Shown here piece by piece: positions 39,692 through 48,362 of a stretch of DNA of 64,000 nucleotides. A model generated the notes under the pieces. That model worked only from the letters and a program-made list of their open reading frames with translations, was not told the DNA's origin and did no database searches. The stretch covers positions 3,596,001-3,660,000 of the forward strand of contig CBDCPM010000004.1 in assembly GCA_965220265.1 (NCBI GenBank), given 5' to 3'. Within the stretch, counting starts at the first letter, position 1. Every line of letters begins with the position of its first letter. The stretch is from Bin87 sp965220265 (GTDB lineage: Bacteria; Chloroflexota; Dehalococcoidia; Lucifugimonadales; UBA3495). Both the position numbers and the translations under genes were made by a program.

Positions 39692-41123
39692 TATTACAGT
39701 CGCGCTTACCTTTGGTAGGATAGGCCCATGATTACTGGTGAGAGCGGAGGGGTTGGAAATGGGTCAGACATTACTGGAGCGAGAGGCCGTGCTGGAGGAA
39801 ACGCTGGACTGGGAGGCTGGGCTCCAGGCGCTGCACGGGCATATCGCGTCGCGTTTCAGCCGCAGTGAGTCTCGGCAGCGGGCGCTGGCGTACCGGCAAG
39901 GATTGCTGGGGTCGGTGGAGCGCAAGAATGGGTGGCAGTTGGCAGAATATGCTGGCGACGCCACGCCGGACGGGGTGCAGCGGTTGCTGGCGGTGTACCA
40001 CTGGGACGCTGATGAGGTGCGGGATGACCTGCAAGGGTATGTGGCGGAGCATCTGGGCGACCCCGGCGGGGTGCTGGTGGTGGATGAGACGGGGTTTCTG
40101 AAGCAGGGGCGGAAGTCGGTGGGGGTGAAGCGGCAATACAGCGGCACGGCGGGGAAGGGGGAGAATTGCCAGATCGGAGTGTTCCTGGCTTATGGCAGCC
40201 GACGGGGCGCGGCCTTTCTGGATCGGGAGCTGTATCTGCCCCAGGAGTGGGCGGAGGATGTGGAGCGGCGGCGGGAAGCCGGTGTCCCGGAAGGGGTGGT
40301 CTTTCATACCAAGGCGCAACTGGCTCAGGAGATGATCGCCCGGGCGGTGGCGGCTGGGTTGCCCTTTGCCTGGGTAACTGGGGATACGGTGTACGGCAAT
40401 GACCGGCGTTTGCGGCGGTGGCTGGAGGAACAGGGTCTGTCCTACGTGCTGGCGGTGAAGAACAACGAGCCGCTGTGGGCGGATACGGAGCGCAGCACGG
40501 CGCAGGTGGCGGCGCGGCAGTTGGTCCAGCAGATACCCGCTGACCGGTGGCAACGCCTGAGCGCGGGAGAAGGCAGCAAGGGGCCCCGTCTCTACGATTG
40601 GGGATGGTTGCCAATAGGACCCTGGTCAGCGCCGGATCAGGGGCGTTGGCTGCTGGTGCGTCGCAGCATCGCCGATCCTGAGGAGCTGCCTACTACGCCT
40701 GTTGCGGCCTTGGGGACACGCCGCTGGAAGAACTGGTGCGCGTGGCTGGCACCCGGTGGATCATCGAAGACGCCTTCAAGGAGGCCAAGCAAGAGGTGGG
40801 GCTGGACGAGTATGAGGTACGCCGGTGGGTCGGCTGGTATCGACACATCACCCTGGCGCTGCTGGCCCATGCCTTTCTGGCGGTAATCCGGTCCTATGCC
40901 GCCAGTGGCGATGGTAAAAGGGGGATAGGTGCGTGGGAGAACTCATCCCACTGACCGTGCCCGAGGTCAGACGGTTGCTATGCCGGCTGCTGTGGCTGCC
41001 CCGTGGCAGTCCTGCCCTGACCATCCACTGGTCGGGATGGAGACGGCGGCGCCAGGCCCGAGCCATGCAATGCCACTACCGGAGACGCCTTCAGACGCCT
41101 GCTCCTCAAGCGCGACTGTAATA
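39692..41123. mobile_element. IS701-family insertion sequence with CTAG target duplication
   Basis: Perfect 16-bp terminal repeats TATTACAGTCGCGCTT (39692-39707) and AAGCGCGACTGTAATA (41108-41123). CTAG flanks both ends (39688-39691, 41124-41127), the 4-bp duplication typical of IS701. Confidence 0.9.
39759..41121 (+). pseudogene. IS701-family transposase, two frameshifts
   Basis: The start MGQTLLEREAVLEET at 39759 follows GGAGGGG. Conserved blocks are LGDPGGVLVVDETGFLKQG, QYSGTAGKGENCQIGVFLAY, DRELYLPQEW and WVTGDTVYGNDRRLRRWLEE. Near 40689 one base is missing (frame needs LAYYACCGLGDTPLEELVRV), then TRWIIEDAFKEAKQEVGLDE follows in a second frame. At AAAAGGGGG (40916-40924) one extra base shifts it again to GELIPLTVPEVRRLL. 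Otherwise full length, so it may be active if these are read errors. Confidence 0.85.
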
Positions 41124-41264
41124 CTAGAGCCACCCTGACAAAGCGTTGTTACGGCTTCGCCGAGAAGACCGGACATTAACCGCAGCTATTTGGTTTTACG
41201 TAATCCCCCCGACCAGTGTTAACACTCGGTAGTGTCGGCCACCGTATTGGCATCCGTCTGCAAC

Positions 41265-42502
41265 TAAACCAAAGCCAAGGTGAAATGCGCAGAGGGATGG
41301 GGTAAATTGGTGAGGTAATTGGGTTAGACGATCTCTGGGTTGCGTGGGGTGTGATGATGGGCGTGAGAGAGCTAGACCGGTCTCTGGAACAATGGGAGAT
41401 GGGAACCAATGACCTGCGGCGGCGGATGATCTTGGCGCCGACGCCCAGAGAGCGGGAAAGGTGGTACGCAATGCTGCTGCTGGCCCAGGGCCTGACGGCA
41501 GCGGCCACGGCGGAGGCCTTGGAACGGGATCCCCACACCATCGGCCGCTGGGCGGCAGCCTTTGGGGAGGGAGGACCCAGAGCTCTGATCTTCAAGCAGA
41601 CCGGCGGTTCCCCCCGCCCTTGACCCAGCGCGACAGGAGGAGTTGAAAGCGGCGGTGCAGCAAACTCCTGCCGCCTCAGGCATCGAACTGGCCAACTGGT
41701 ATTGGAAGGTGGTGCGTCAGTTTGCCGCGGAAGGGTTCGGCATCACCCTGAGCCGCAGCAGTTGCCTGAATCATCTGCATCGGCTGGGGTTCAGCTTCAA
41801 ACGTCCCCAGAAGCGACTACTCAAAGCTAACGAGACCCTGAGGGAGGCCTTCGTTGCGGAGTACGGGGCCCTTTTATGGAGGAGGCCCAGAGGACCGGAG
41901 CCAAGGTTTTCTTTGCCGACGAGGCCCACTTTCGTGCCGATGCCGAACTGCGGGGCAAGTGGGTGCTGAAAGGGGAACCGGCCCTGGTGGACTCGACCAG
42001 CCCGAGCTACGGGGCGAAGGCCAGCTACTACTCGGCGGTGAGCCTGGAGACCGGGGAGGTGGAGTGGATGGAACTGGAAGGCAACAGCAACAGCAAAACG
42101 TCGGTTGCCTTCCTGGAACAGTTGCGGGAGAGGCACGACGGGCGACTGAATGTGATCTGGGACAATGCGCTGGCGCATCGAGGCGAGGCGGTGAGAGGAC
42201 TGCTGAGAAAGCCGGGGCTGAACCTGAGATTGATAAATCTGCCGGGATAGAGCCCAGACTTCAACTCTGACGAAGCCATCTGGGGCTGGGCGAGAGAGGA
42301 GGCCACCGGCAATCTGTGCCTGGGGAGCAAGGCAGCGGTACAGGAGAGGATCGGCGGCTTCCTGGCAGGGCTGGCTGGGCGTAAGGAGGAAGTCAAGGGA
42401 CGTTGCCGGACCGTCTTGCAATCAAGGGCCGAAGCATTCCTGAGGGACTCCCAGCCCGATTCCCGAAGTCCCGCAAATGCACATCCCATCGTTCAAGTCT
42501 GA
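41265..42502 (+). pseudogene. IS630-family element with broken transposase, copy 1
   Basis: The left end TAAACCAAAGCCAAGGTGAA (41265-41284) matches the end of copy 2. The right end is not found. The transposase starts near 41351 (MMMGVRELDRSLEQWEM). It has an HTH region (APTPRERERWYAMLLLAQGL, DPHTIGRWAAAFGEGG) and a DDE domain (KVFFADEAHFRAD, NVIWDNALAHRGE, SPDFNSDEAIWGW). Damage: an extra C in 41610-41615, a missing G near 41878, and TAG at 42248-42250 where relatives have Tyr. It is inactive. Confidence 0.8.
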
Positions 42503-42525
42503 CGACGTTAAATGAAAAGCCCTCC

Positions 42526-42637
42526 GCTGGTGCGGGGAGCTTGCATCCCCCGCATTGACGGGGGGGTGAGCGCCTATTCCAACGATATCGTAGCTGGACA
42601 TTCGGTACATCCCCGATTATGCGGGGCTAGGGAGCGC
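42526..42637. repeat. Three GC-rich hairpins with CRISPR-repeat-like cores
   Basis: CTCCGC-TGGT-GCGGGG, CCCCCG-CATTGA-CGGGGG and CCCCG-ATTATG-CGGGG occur in order. The last two lie in 30-base units (42544-42573 and 42608-42637) 64 bases apart and 19/30 identical. On the minus strand the last reads CCCCGCATAATCGGGGATGT, much like a type I-E repeat. The first hairpin is followed on the minus strand by a short T run, so a terminator is an alternative. Confidence 0.35.
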
Positions 42638-42675
42638 TCGCCATCAATATAACACGAACGAGGTAACCCGTCAAC

Positions 42676-43910
42676 ACAGGGCAATCGCGTCTTAATAGCA
42701 TTTTTAGAAACGTGCTAATGTCGGAGGATACATTGAGGGTCGTGGAGGCAGGCGGACATGGCGCAACCACCCAAGCCAACTATTCTCGATCATTTCGCTG
42801 AGTTGGACGACCCACGGGTTGAACGCACCCGACGGTATAAACTGGTGGACATCCTGGCGATAGCGATCTGCGCCACCATCTGCGGGGCCGATTCCTGGGT
42901 CCACATCGAGCTTTTCGGCAGGAGCAAACTGGCCTGGTTTCAGAGCTTTCTGGAACTGCCCCACGGCATTCCGTCCCACGACACCTTCGGGGATGTCTTT
43001 GCGCGCCTGGACCCAGTGCAGTTGCAGAACTGCTTCATCTCATGGACCCAGGCCATCGCTGAACTGCTCCCCGGGGAGGTGGTTGCTATCGATGGGAAGA
43101 CGGCCCGGCGTTCCTATGACCACGCTGGGAATAAGGGCGCCATCCACATGGTCAGTCCGCCGGAGGCGGAGGCCACGCAGAACAACCTGACCCTGGGCCA
43201 GGTCAAGACTGAAGAGAAACCCAACGAGATCACCTCCATTCCCCAACTGCTGGAGTTGCACGGTTGCATCGTCACCATCGATGCTATGGGCTGCCAGCGG
43301 GAGATCGCCCAGCGGATCACAGAAGCCAGCGCCGACTACGTGCTCGCGGTGAAGGAGAACCAGGGTCAACTGCACGAGGGCATCCGAGACCTGTTCGAAG
43401 GGGCCGAGGCATTCGGCTTTGACGGGGTGTCCTATGACCACGCTGCCACGGTGGGCAAGGGACACGGACGGCTGGAACGCCGGGAATGCTGGGTCATCAC
43501 CGATGAGGATTGTCTGGACTACCTGCACCCCCAGGGGCATTGGCCGCAACTGAAAGCTGCCGTCAAGGCGATGGGCCATCGTCAAACCGCAGCAGGATCA
43601 ACCAGCAAACCCCGCTACTACATCAGCAGTCTGTCAGCCTCAGCAGAACAACTGCTGGCCGTCATCAGGAGCCACTGGAGCATCGAAAACTCGTTGCACT
43701 GGACCCTGGACGTGAGTTTTGGGGAAGATCAGTGCCGAGTACGCAAGGACAATGGTCCACAGAACATCAACACCCTGCGGCAGATCGGACACAACCTGTT
43801 GAAGAACGAGAAAACCCTGAAAGTGGGCATCCAGGGCAAACGCCTCAACGCCGGATGGGATGAGGACTACCTGCTTAAAGTCCTACTCGGATAAGACGCG
43901 ATTGCCCTGT
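42676..43910. mobile_element. ISAs1-family insertion sequence, intact
   Basis: Perfect 19-bp terminal repeats ACAGGGCAATCGCGTCTTA (42676-42694) and its complement at 43892-43910. Target duplication CCGTCAAC at 42668-42675 and 43911-43918. Confidence 0.9.
42758..43894 (+). CDS. ISAs1-family transposase, intact
   Basis: 378 residues, MAQPPKPTILDHFAELDDPR. Family blocks are present: YKLVDILAIAICATICGAD, GIPSHDTFGDVFARLDP, EVVAIDGKTARRSYD, HGCIVTIDAMGCQREIA, ADYVLAVKENQG, RSHWSIENSLHWTLDVSFGED. The acidic residues at AIDGK, TIDAM and SIENSLHW match the DDE set. No damage is seen and the element has intact ends, so it is probably mobile. Confidence 0.92.
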   Translation: MAQPPKPTILDHFAELDDPRVERTRRYKLVDILAIAICATICGADSWVHIELFGRSKLAWFQSFLELPHGIPSHDTFGDVFARLDPVQLQNCFISWTQAIAELLPGEVVAIDGKTARRSYDHAGNKGAIHMVSPPEAEATQNNLTLGQVKTEEKPNEITSIPQLLELHGCIVTIDAMGCQREIAQRITEASADYVLAVKENQGQLHEGIRDLFEGAEAFGFDGVSYDHAATVGKGHGRLERRECWVITDEDCLDYLHPQGHWPQLKAAVKAMGHRQTAAGSTSKPRYYISSLSASAEQLLAVIRSHWSIENSLHWTLDVSFGEDQCRVRKDNGPQNINTLRQIGHNLLKNEKTLKVGIQGKRLNAGWDEDYLLKVLLG

Positions 43911-43954
43911 CCGTCAACACTAATCTTGCCGGCGCGGTGGGCAAAGCGCGTACT

Positions 43955-44415
43955 TTAGCTCCGCCAGCTCCTCCTACGCTGGGTTGCGCCGGTCCGTGGC
44001 GGCCGCTCTCACCCTGGGGCGACGTGCAGCGCTGGGACGACGGCTCCGGCCGCATCACCGTGGTCCGCTCCAAGACCGACGTGGAGGCCCAGGGCGCGGT
44101 GGTGACCATCACCCCCGCCACCATGAACGCGCTTTCCGCAATCCGGCCGGCGGGGGCTGGCGGTGGGGAGAAGGTGTTCGGACTGCCGGAATCCCAGATC
44201 GCCCGGCGGATCAAGGCCAACGCCAGAGCTGCAGGGCTCGCTGATTGGGAATACTTCAGCGGGCACAGCGGGCGGGTGGGCATGGCCCGGCGCATGGCCC
44301 AGAACGGCGCGCCCACCCACGAGGTAGAAAGCCAGGGCCGTGGAAGCAGGGCGGCGGCATGGTCGGCCGCTACACCCGCGGCGAGTCCGCCGGGTCGGCG
44401 CTGCGGTACCTATAA
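43955..44415 (+). pseudogene. Tyrosine recombinase, copy 2, 5'-truncated
   Basis: Begins abruptly at about GLRRSVAAALTL, keeping the first catalytic Arg that copy 1 lacks. One extra C (ACCCTGGGG) shifts frame before GDVQRWDDGSGRITVVRSKTD. The block up to FSGHSGRVGMARRMAQNGAP is clean. One base is missing in QGR(W)KQGGG, then GRYTRGESAGSALRYL ends at TAA 44413-44415. The core-binding half is absent, possibly cut away when ISAs1 inserted nearby. Confidence 0.75.
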
Positions 44416-44570
44416 CCCAATTTCCCCCCACCTCGACAACTCGGTCTGTCGCTGTCTATCCCCGTACGTGCGCAGGAACCCGAGTGGATAGAGAACCTTG
44501 TCGATGACCGGGTGATCACGAGCGTGGCGCCAGCCTTAAACTGGCGAGAGTAGTGCTCCAAGGAAGCCTT

Positions 44571-45269
44571 CTAGCAAGTCGGTCTATCCGAGCCAGCGCC
44601 AATGACAAGGTCGCCGCCAACCGGCTCGCTGAGATTGGCCAGGGCTGGACGTCTCTGCTCAACCGCCCGCTTGGCATCGCGCAGGGCGAGTTCCGTCTGT
44701 TCGGTAAAGGTCTCTACAGTGTCGGCTTGCAGGTCAAGGCCGGCTATCCCTACGGAGAAGGTAACCGACACATCTCGGCTGACTCCCCGGTTGGTTGTAA
44801 CCCGAAACTTGTGAGCGCCGAATTCTCGTCGCAAATGATGCATGAACGACACGGCATCGGATGTTTCTGTGTCGATCATCAAAACCGCGAACTCATCACC
44901 CTGTTTGTACCTGAAAACCACATCCGTGCGCCTGACCCATGACTTGAGTAGCGCAGCAAACTCCCTCAAGACCGCATCACCGTTTCTGTAACCGTAGGCG
45001 TCGTTCACGCCCTTGAAATTGTCAATGTCCATCAGCACCAGCGAAAGAGGTTGAGATGAATCCCTCGCCCTTTTGACTTCCAGAGGCAATCGGCGACGAA
45101 ACTCCCCGCTGTGAAATAGATTGGTCAGGTCGTCAATGCAAATCAGCCCTTCCAGTCGGCGAATCCTGGGCCCCAGCAGGAGGGCCACGAGCAGTGCGCC
45201 AACCAAGCCCGCGCCGCCGAGTGCCACAAACAATACGAAAAGGTTCAATGTTACATGGATGTCCGGCAC
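44571..45269 (-). CDS. GGDEF-domain protein with a variant active site
   Basis: 232 residues. One membrane segment at 10-33 (LFVLFVALGGAGLVGALLVALLLG), then a GGDEF domain: IDDLTNLFHSGEFRRRL, LVLMDIDNFKGVNDAYGY (Asp81), WVRRTDVVFRYKQGDEF and VTFSVGIAGLD. The signature reads KQGDEF (residues 122-127): the first Gly is Gln and one extra residue stands before it. RRTD upstream could be an inhibitory RxxD site. Diguanylate cyclase activity is therefore doubtful; some QGDEF-type proteins are active. The next gene upstream (45285) ends 16 bases before it and may be in the same operon. Confidence 0.8.
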   Translation of the reverse strand: MPDIHVTLNLFVLFVALGGAGLVGALLVALLLGPRIRRLEGLICIDDLTNLFHSGEFRRRLPLEVKRARDSSQPLSLVLMDIDNFKGVNDAYGYRNGDAVLREFAALLKSWVRRTDVVFRYKQGDEFAVLMIDTETSDAVSFMHHLRREFGAHKFRVTTNRGVSRDVSVTFSVGIAGLDLQADTVETFTEQTELALRDAKRAVEQRRPALANLSEPVGGDLVIGAGSDRPTC

Positions 45270-45284
45270 GGCTTTTTCTCCCTG

Positions 45285-45785
45285 CTAACTCAGTATCCGC
45301 CACCAAGCGAGAGCCTTGACCACTTCCGACGAAAAGTCCTCCACAGCTGCGTGCACACCCTCCCGGATGATGCTGAGCTGGCCGATGTTCATGTCGCTGG
45401 CGTTCTCGGCCGGAGAGGCGGTCCAAGCGTCTTCTATTTCCTGTCTGGCCGCCGCCATTACCTCCTCGACCAGACGCTGATAGCTTACGACTGATTGCGG
45501 TATCTCCATCCTAAGCCATTTCTCGTGGAACTGCAGTCGTTCTCTTAAGTCATTGATGCGGTCGCCAAGAGCGGTCAACGTTTGCGGAGTGTTATCGGGC
45601 CGCCTTCTAATCCGGTAGGGCAGTTCCAGCCATTTCAGGGCGTCGGCAATAGCTTCCGCACACAAAGTGCGCTTTCGTTCCACGGAAGTCCGACGTTGGC
45701 CCAGCAAATAGGCGAGGACCGCGCCGATCACACCCGATCCGCCTACAACTAATGCGGCTATGACTGAAGGTCCCAAGTTGGCCAC
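45285..45785 (-). CDS. Membrane-anchored coiled-coil protein of unknown function
   Basis: 166 residues. The start MANLGPSVIAALVVGGSGVI leads into one hydrophobic segment (to about residue 28), followed by a basic stretch (GQRRTSVERKRT) and long helices (LRERLQFHEKWLRMEI, LVEEVMAAARQEIEDAW). No family is recognised. It lies directly upstream of the GGDEF gene on the same strand and may modulate it. Confidence 0.6.
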   Translation of the reverse strand: MANLGPSVIAALVVGGSGVIGAVLAYLLGQRRTSVERKRTLCAEAIADALKWLELPYRIRRRPDNTPQTLTALGDRINDLRERLQFHEKWLRMEIPQSVVSYQRLVEEVMAAARQEIEDAWTASPAENASDMNIGQLSIIREGVHAAVEDFSSEVVKALAWWRILS

Positions 45786-45989
45786 TGCGGCGGACGAGAG
45801 ATATCCTGTGGAAGGTAGGCTAAATTAGCGGATAGCCGGTGTTCAAGTCAGGTGATTACGCACGAAACCACCGGTAAAGACGCGATTCGCTACGCCTACC
45901 TCGGAAATAGTATCCGAATATGGCGCGGCAGGAAAGCTGGGGAAAGCCACACCACCGAGACGGCGATCGCGGTACAACAGGAAGCGGTT

Positions 45990-46524
45990 GAACTGTGATG
46001 CATCCCGCCGAGCCTCTCACTGTAGCCCGCTATCTGGCCACCCAGGCGGACATCGTCACCTTGCGGCTCGCCACCAGCGCCAGTCCGGTGCCTTCACCTC
46101 CGACGTCCTGGCCGTGATCCGCCTCACCTCTCAGCGATCCCGAAGGCGCCGCCGTGGCATTGAGACGTCCCAGCAGGCCCAAGAGCGGGCGAGGTTCGAC
46201 GTAGCCCTGGTGGCCATCACCCCCGCCGCCATGCAGGCGCTTTCCGCCATCCGGCCGGCTGGGGTTGGGGGTGGGGAGAAGGTGTTCAGGCTGCCGGAGT
46301 CCCAGATCACCCGGCGGGTGAAGGTGATCGCAATGGCCTCCGGCTTGGCGGATTGGGAGATCTTCAGCGGCCACAGCAGACGCGTGGGCATGGCACGTCG
46401 CATGGCCCAGAACGGCGCCGCCACCCACGAGATCGAACGCCAAAGCCGCTGGAAGCAGGGCAGCGGCATGGTCGGACGCTACACCCGCGGCGAAGCCGGG
46501 AGGTCGGCGCTGCGTTACTTGTAA
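45990..46524 (+). pseudogene. Tyrosine recombinase, copy 3, with two internal deletions
   Basis: Fragments in order: AEPLTVARYLATQADIVTLR (core-binding domain), then in another frame RQSGAFTSDVLAVIRLTSQ and GIETSQQAQERARFDVALVA, joined directly to ITPAAMQALSAIRPAG. The join removes about 60 residues, including the first catalytic Arg. It falls in GTGGCCATCACC, where both parental sites would read alike. The end (HSRRVGMARRM...GRYTRGEAGRSALRYL) is intact except that HSGR is HSRR. Confidence 0.75.
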
Positions 46525-46579
46525 AATCTAACCCCGGCACGTGCAGGGACCCCCTCCGTCAGCAGGTCCGGTAGCACAG

Positions 46580-47713
46580 CTAAACCAAAGCCAAAGTGAA
46601 ATCTACATTTGCTGAGCCGGAAGCGTCGGCTTGAGTGGTGCGGGGCGGTTCTGCTGCGCGCGCCTGGAGTACAGTTCGACAGCGCCTTTTGACTTCTTCC
46701 CTGCGGTGGGCCAGATCGGCGAAGAAGCCGTTCACTTTTTCCCGCACCGTGGCCTTGGTGCCCAGGCATCGGTTGGCGGTTGCCTCCTGGCGTACCCAGC
46801 CCCAGATGGCCTCGTCAGAGTTGAAGTCTGGACTGTAGCTGGGCAGGTTCACCAGGCGCAGGTGCAAGCCGGGAGTGTTCAGATAAGTGCGTAGCGCATC
46901 TCCCCGATGGGCTGGGGAGTTGTCCCAGATCACGGCCAGCGGTTCGGTGTGCCGGGCTCGTAGTTGCCGGAGGAAAGCGGCTGACGTCTCGGAGTTGCTG
47001 TTGCCCTCCAGTTCCATCACCTCCACCTCTCCGGTCTCCAGGCACACCGCCGAGTAGTAGCTGACCTTCTCACCCCGTCGCGGGCTGGTGGAGTCCACCA
47101 GGGCTGGTTCCCCTTTCAGCACCCACTTGCCCCGTAGATCAGCATCCGCCTGGAAGGGCGCCTCGTCAGCGAAGAATATCTTGGTCCCATTCCGTCGGCC
47201 TGCCGCCGTCAAAGCGACATACTCCGCCACAAAGGCTTCCCGACGCACCGGGTCTGCCTTGACCAACCGCTTCTTCGGGCGCTTCAGCACAAACCCCAGC
47301 CGGTACAGGTAGTTCAGACAACTGCTCCGGCTCAGCGCCAACCCGAAGCGGTCCTCCACAAACCGGCGCACTGCCCTCCAGTTCCAGTTGGATAGCTCGA
47401 TGCCCGCCTGCCTGGGCGCTTCTTGCACCGTCGCCTTCAACTCGGCCTGCTGCTCCCCGGTCAGCGCGGGGGGGGAACCGCCCGACTGCTCAAATGACAA
47501 CGCCTTGGGACCATCCTCCGCAAACATCGTGGCCCATTGGCCTATGGTGTGAGCATCCCGATCCAACGCCCTGCCTACTGCCGTCGCCGTCCATCCCTGG
47601 GCCAGCAGCCACATCGCGTGCCACCTCTCCCGCTCCCGTGGCGTCGGGGCCCGATACATCCATCGCCGTACCTCAGCCTCATCCATACGCCACCGCTCCA
47701 GCAGCGTGCCCAT
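46580..47713 (-). CDS. IS630-family transposase, intact
   Basis: 377 residues from MGTLLERWRMDEAEVRRWMY (the frame is open to 47806). HTH domain with RAPTPRERERWHAMWLLAQG and DAHTIGQWATMFAEDG; DDE domain with TKIFFADEAPFQAD, AVIWDNSPAHRGD and SPDFNSDEAIWGWV. The stop TAG lies in the terminal repeat. It is about 70% similar to the broken copy at 41265 and shows where that copy is damaged. Confidence 0.88.
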   Translation of the reverse strand: MGTLLERWRMDEAEVRRWMYRAPTPRERERWHAMWLLAQGWTATAVGRALDRDAHTIGQWATMFAEDGPKALSFEQSGGSPPALTGEQQAELKATVQEAPRQAGIELSNWNWRAVRRFVEDRFGLALSRSSCLNYLYRLGFVLKRPKKRLVKADPVRREAFVAEYVALTAAGRRNGTKIFFADEAPFQADADLRGKWVLKGEPALVDSTSPRRGEKVSYYSAVCLETGEVEVMELEGNSNSETSAAFLRQLRARHTEPLAVIWDNSPAHRGDALRTYLNTPGLHLRLVNLPSYSPDFNSDEAIWGWVRQEATANRCLGTKATVREKVNGFFADLAHRREEVKRRCRTVLQARAAEPPRTTQADASGSANVDFTLALV

Positions 47714-47818
47714 CTCCGTCGTGCCCAACTGCAACCCCCACTCCCATTTCGCTCGCCGAACAACCCATCTATCCCCAATTCTACCCAACGGCAATGCGGG
47801 TTTCACCTTGGCTTTCGT
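46583..47818. mobile_element. IS630-family insertion sequence, copy 2
   Basis: The ends AACCAAAGCCAAAGTGAAA (from 46583) and TTTCACCTTGGCTTTCGTT (to 47818) are inverted repeats with two mismatches. TA at 46581-46582 and 47819-47820 is the expected duplication. Confidence 0.85.
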
Positions 47819-47889
47819 TTAGGTCGGAACGGGATGCGTCGTTGGAAATGCTGTAGGCAATGCCGGTCACCAGAGGCATCACCGTGAGC

Positions 47890-48188
47890 ACCGACCGCGG
47901 TACGACAGCCGGGGCTTCGTCAAGGGATGCCGGAGGTCTTGGATAACTCCCCGCGTGGCCCAGAAGCAGCACTCAACCATTGACCGGCGTACCACTCGGG
48001 ACGATGGGTATCGTTCCAGCCAGCGGGCTAGGAAGCGTGTCGAAGAAGCGTTTGGCTGGGTGAAAACGGTTGCTGGCGGCCGGAAACTGCGCTACTGCGG
48101 GGTGGCCTGCAATCGGTTCTGGATGGAGATGACCACCGCCAGCTACAACCTGGCGCGGTTGGCGACACTGACTGCAAGAACGGTGTGA
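47890..48188 (+). pseudogene. C-terminal relic of an IS5-family transposase
   Basis: YDSRGFVKGCRRSWITPRVA, RRTTRDDGYRSSQRARKRVE, EAFGWVKTVAGGRKLRYCG and FWMEMTTASYNLARLATL match the last 95 or so residues of IS5-group transposases. The N-terminal part and both ends are missing; the IS630 copy abuts it. Confidence 0.75.
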
Positions 48189-48362
48189 ACTGTAGCACAG
48201 GTCTGTCCTGAGCACCGCCGATAACGCTCCTTAACCTGCCGCCTAGCCCGCCACCAATGTCAACTAGCCTGCCTCATTAATCCCAAGCTAGCCCCACGGT
48301 TTCGACCAATCATCACCGCCCTCCCACCAGACAACACCTCATTTCAATATCCTGCTAGGTTA

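Noticed and set aside
42526..42637. A functional CRISPR array
   Set aside because: Only two or three diverged hairpin units, no cas gene in the window, and unit identity too low. Reported only as a possible relic.
38775..47820. A complete prophage or integrative element
   Set aside because: Only broken recombinases and IS elements are present; no capsid, portal, terminase, relaxase or type IV secretion genes are seen.
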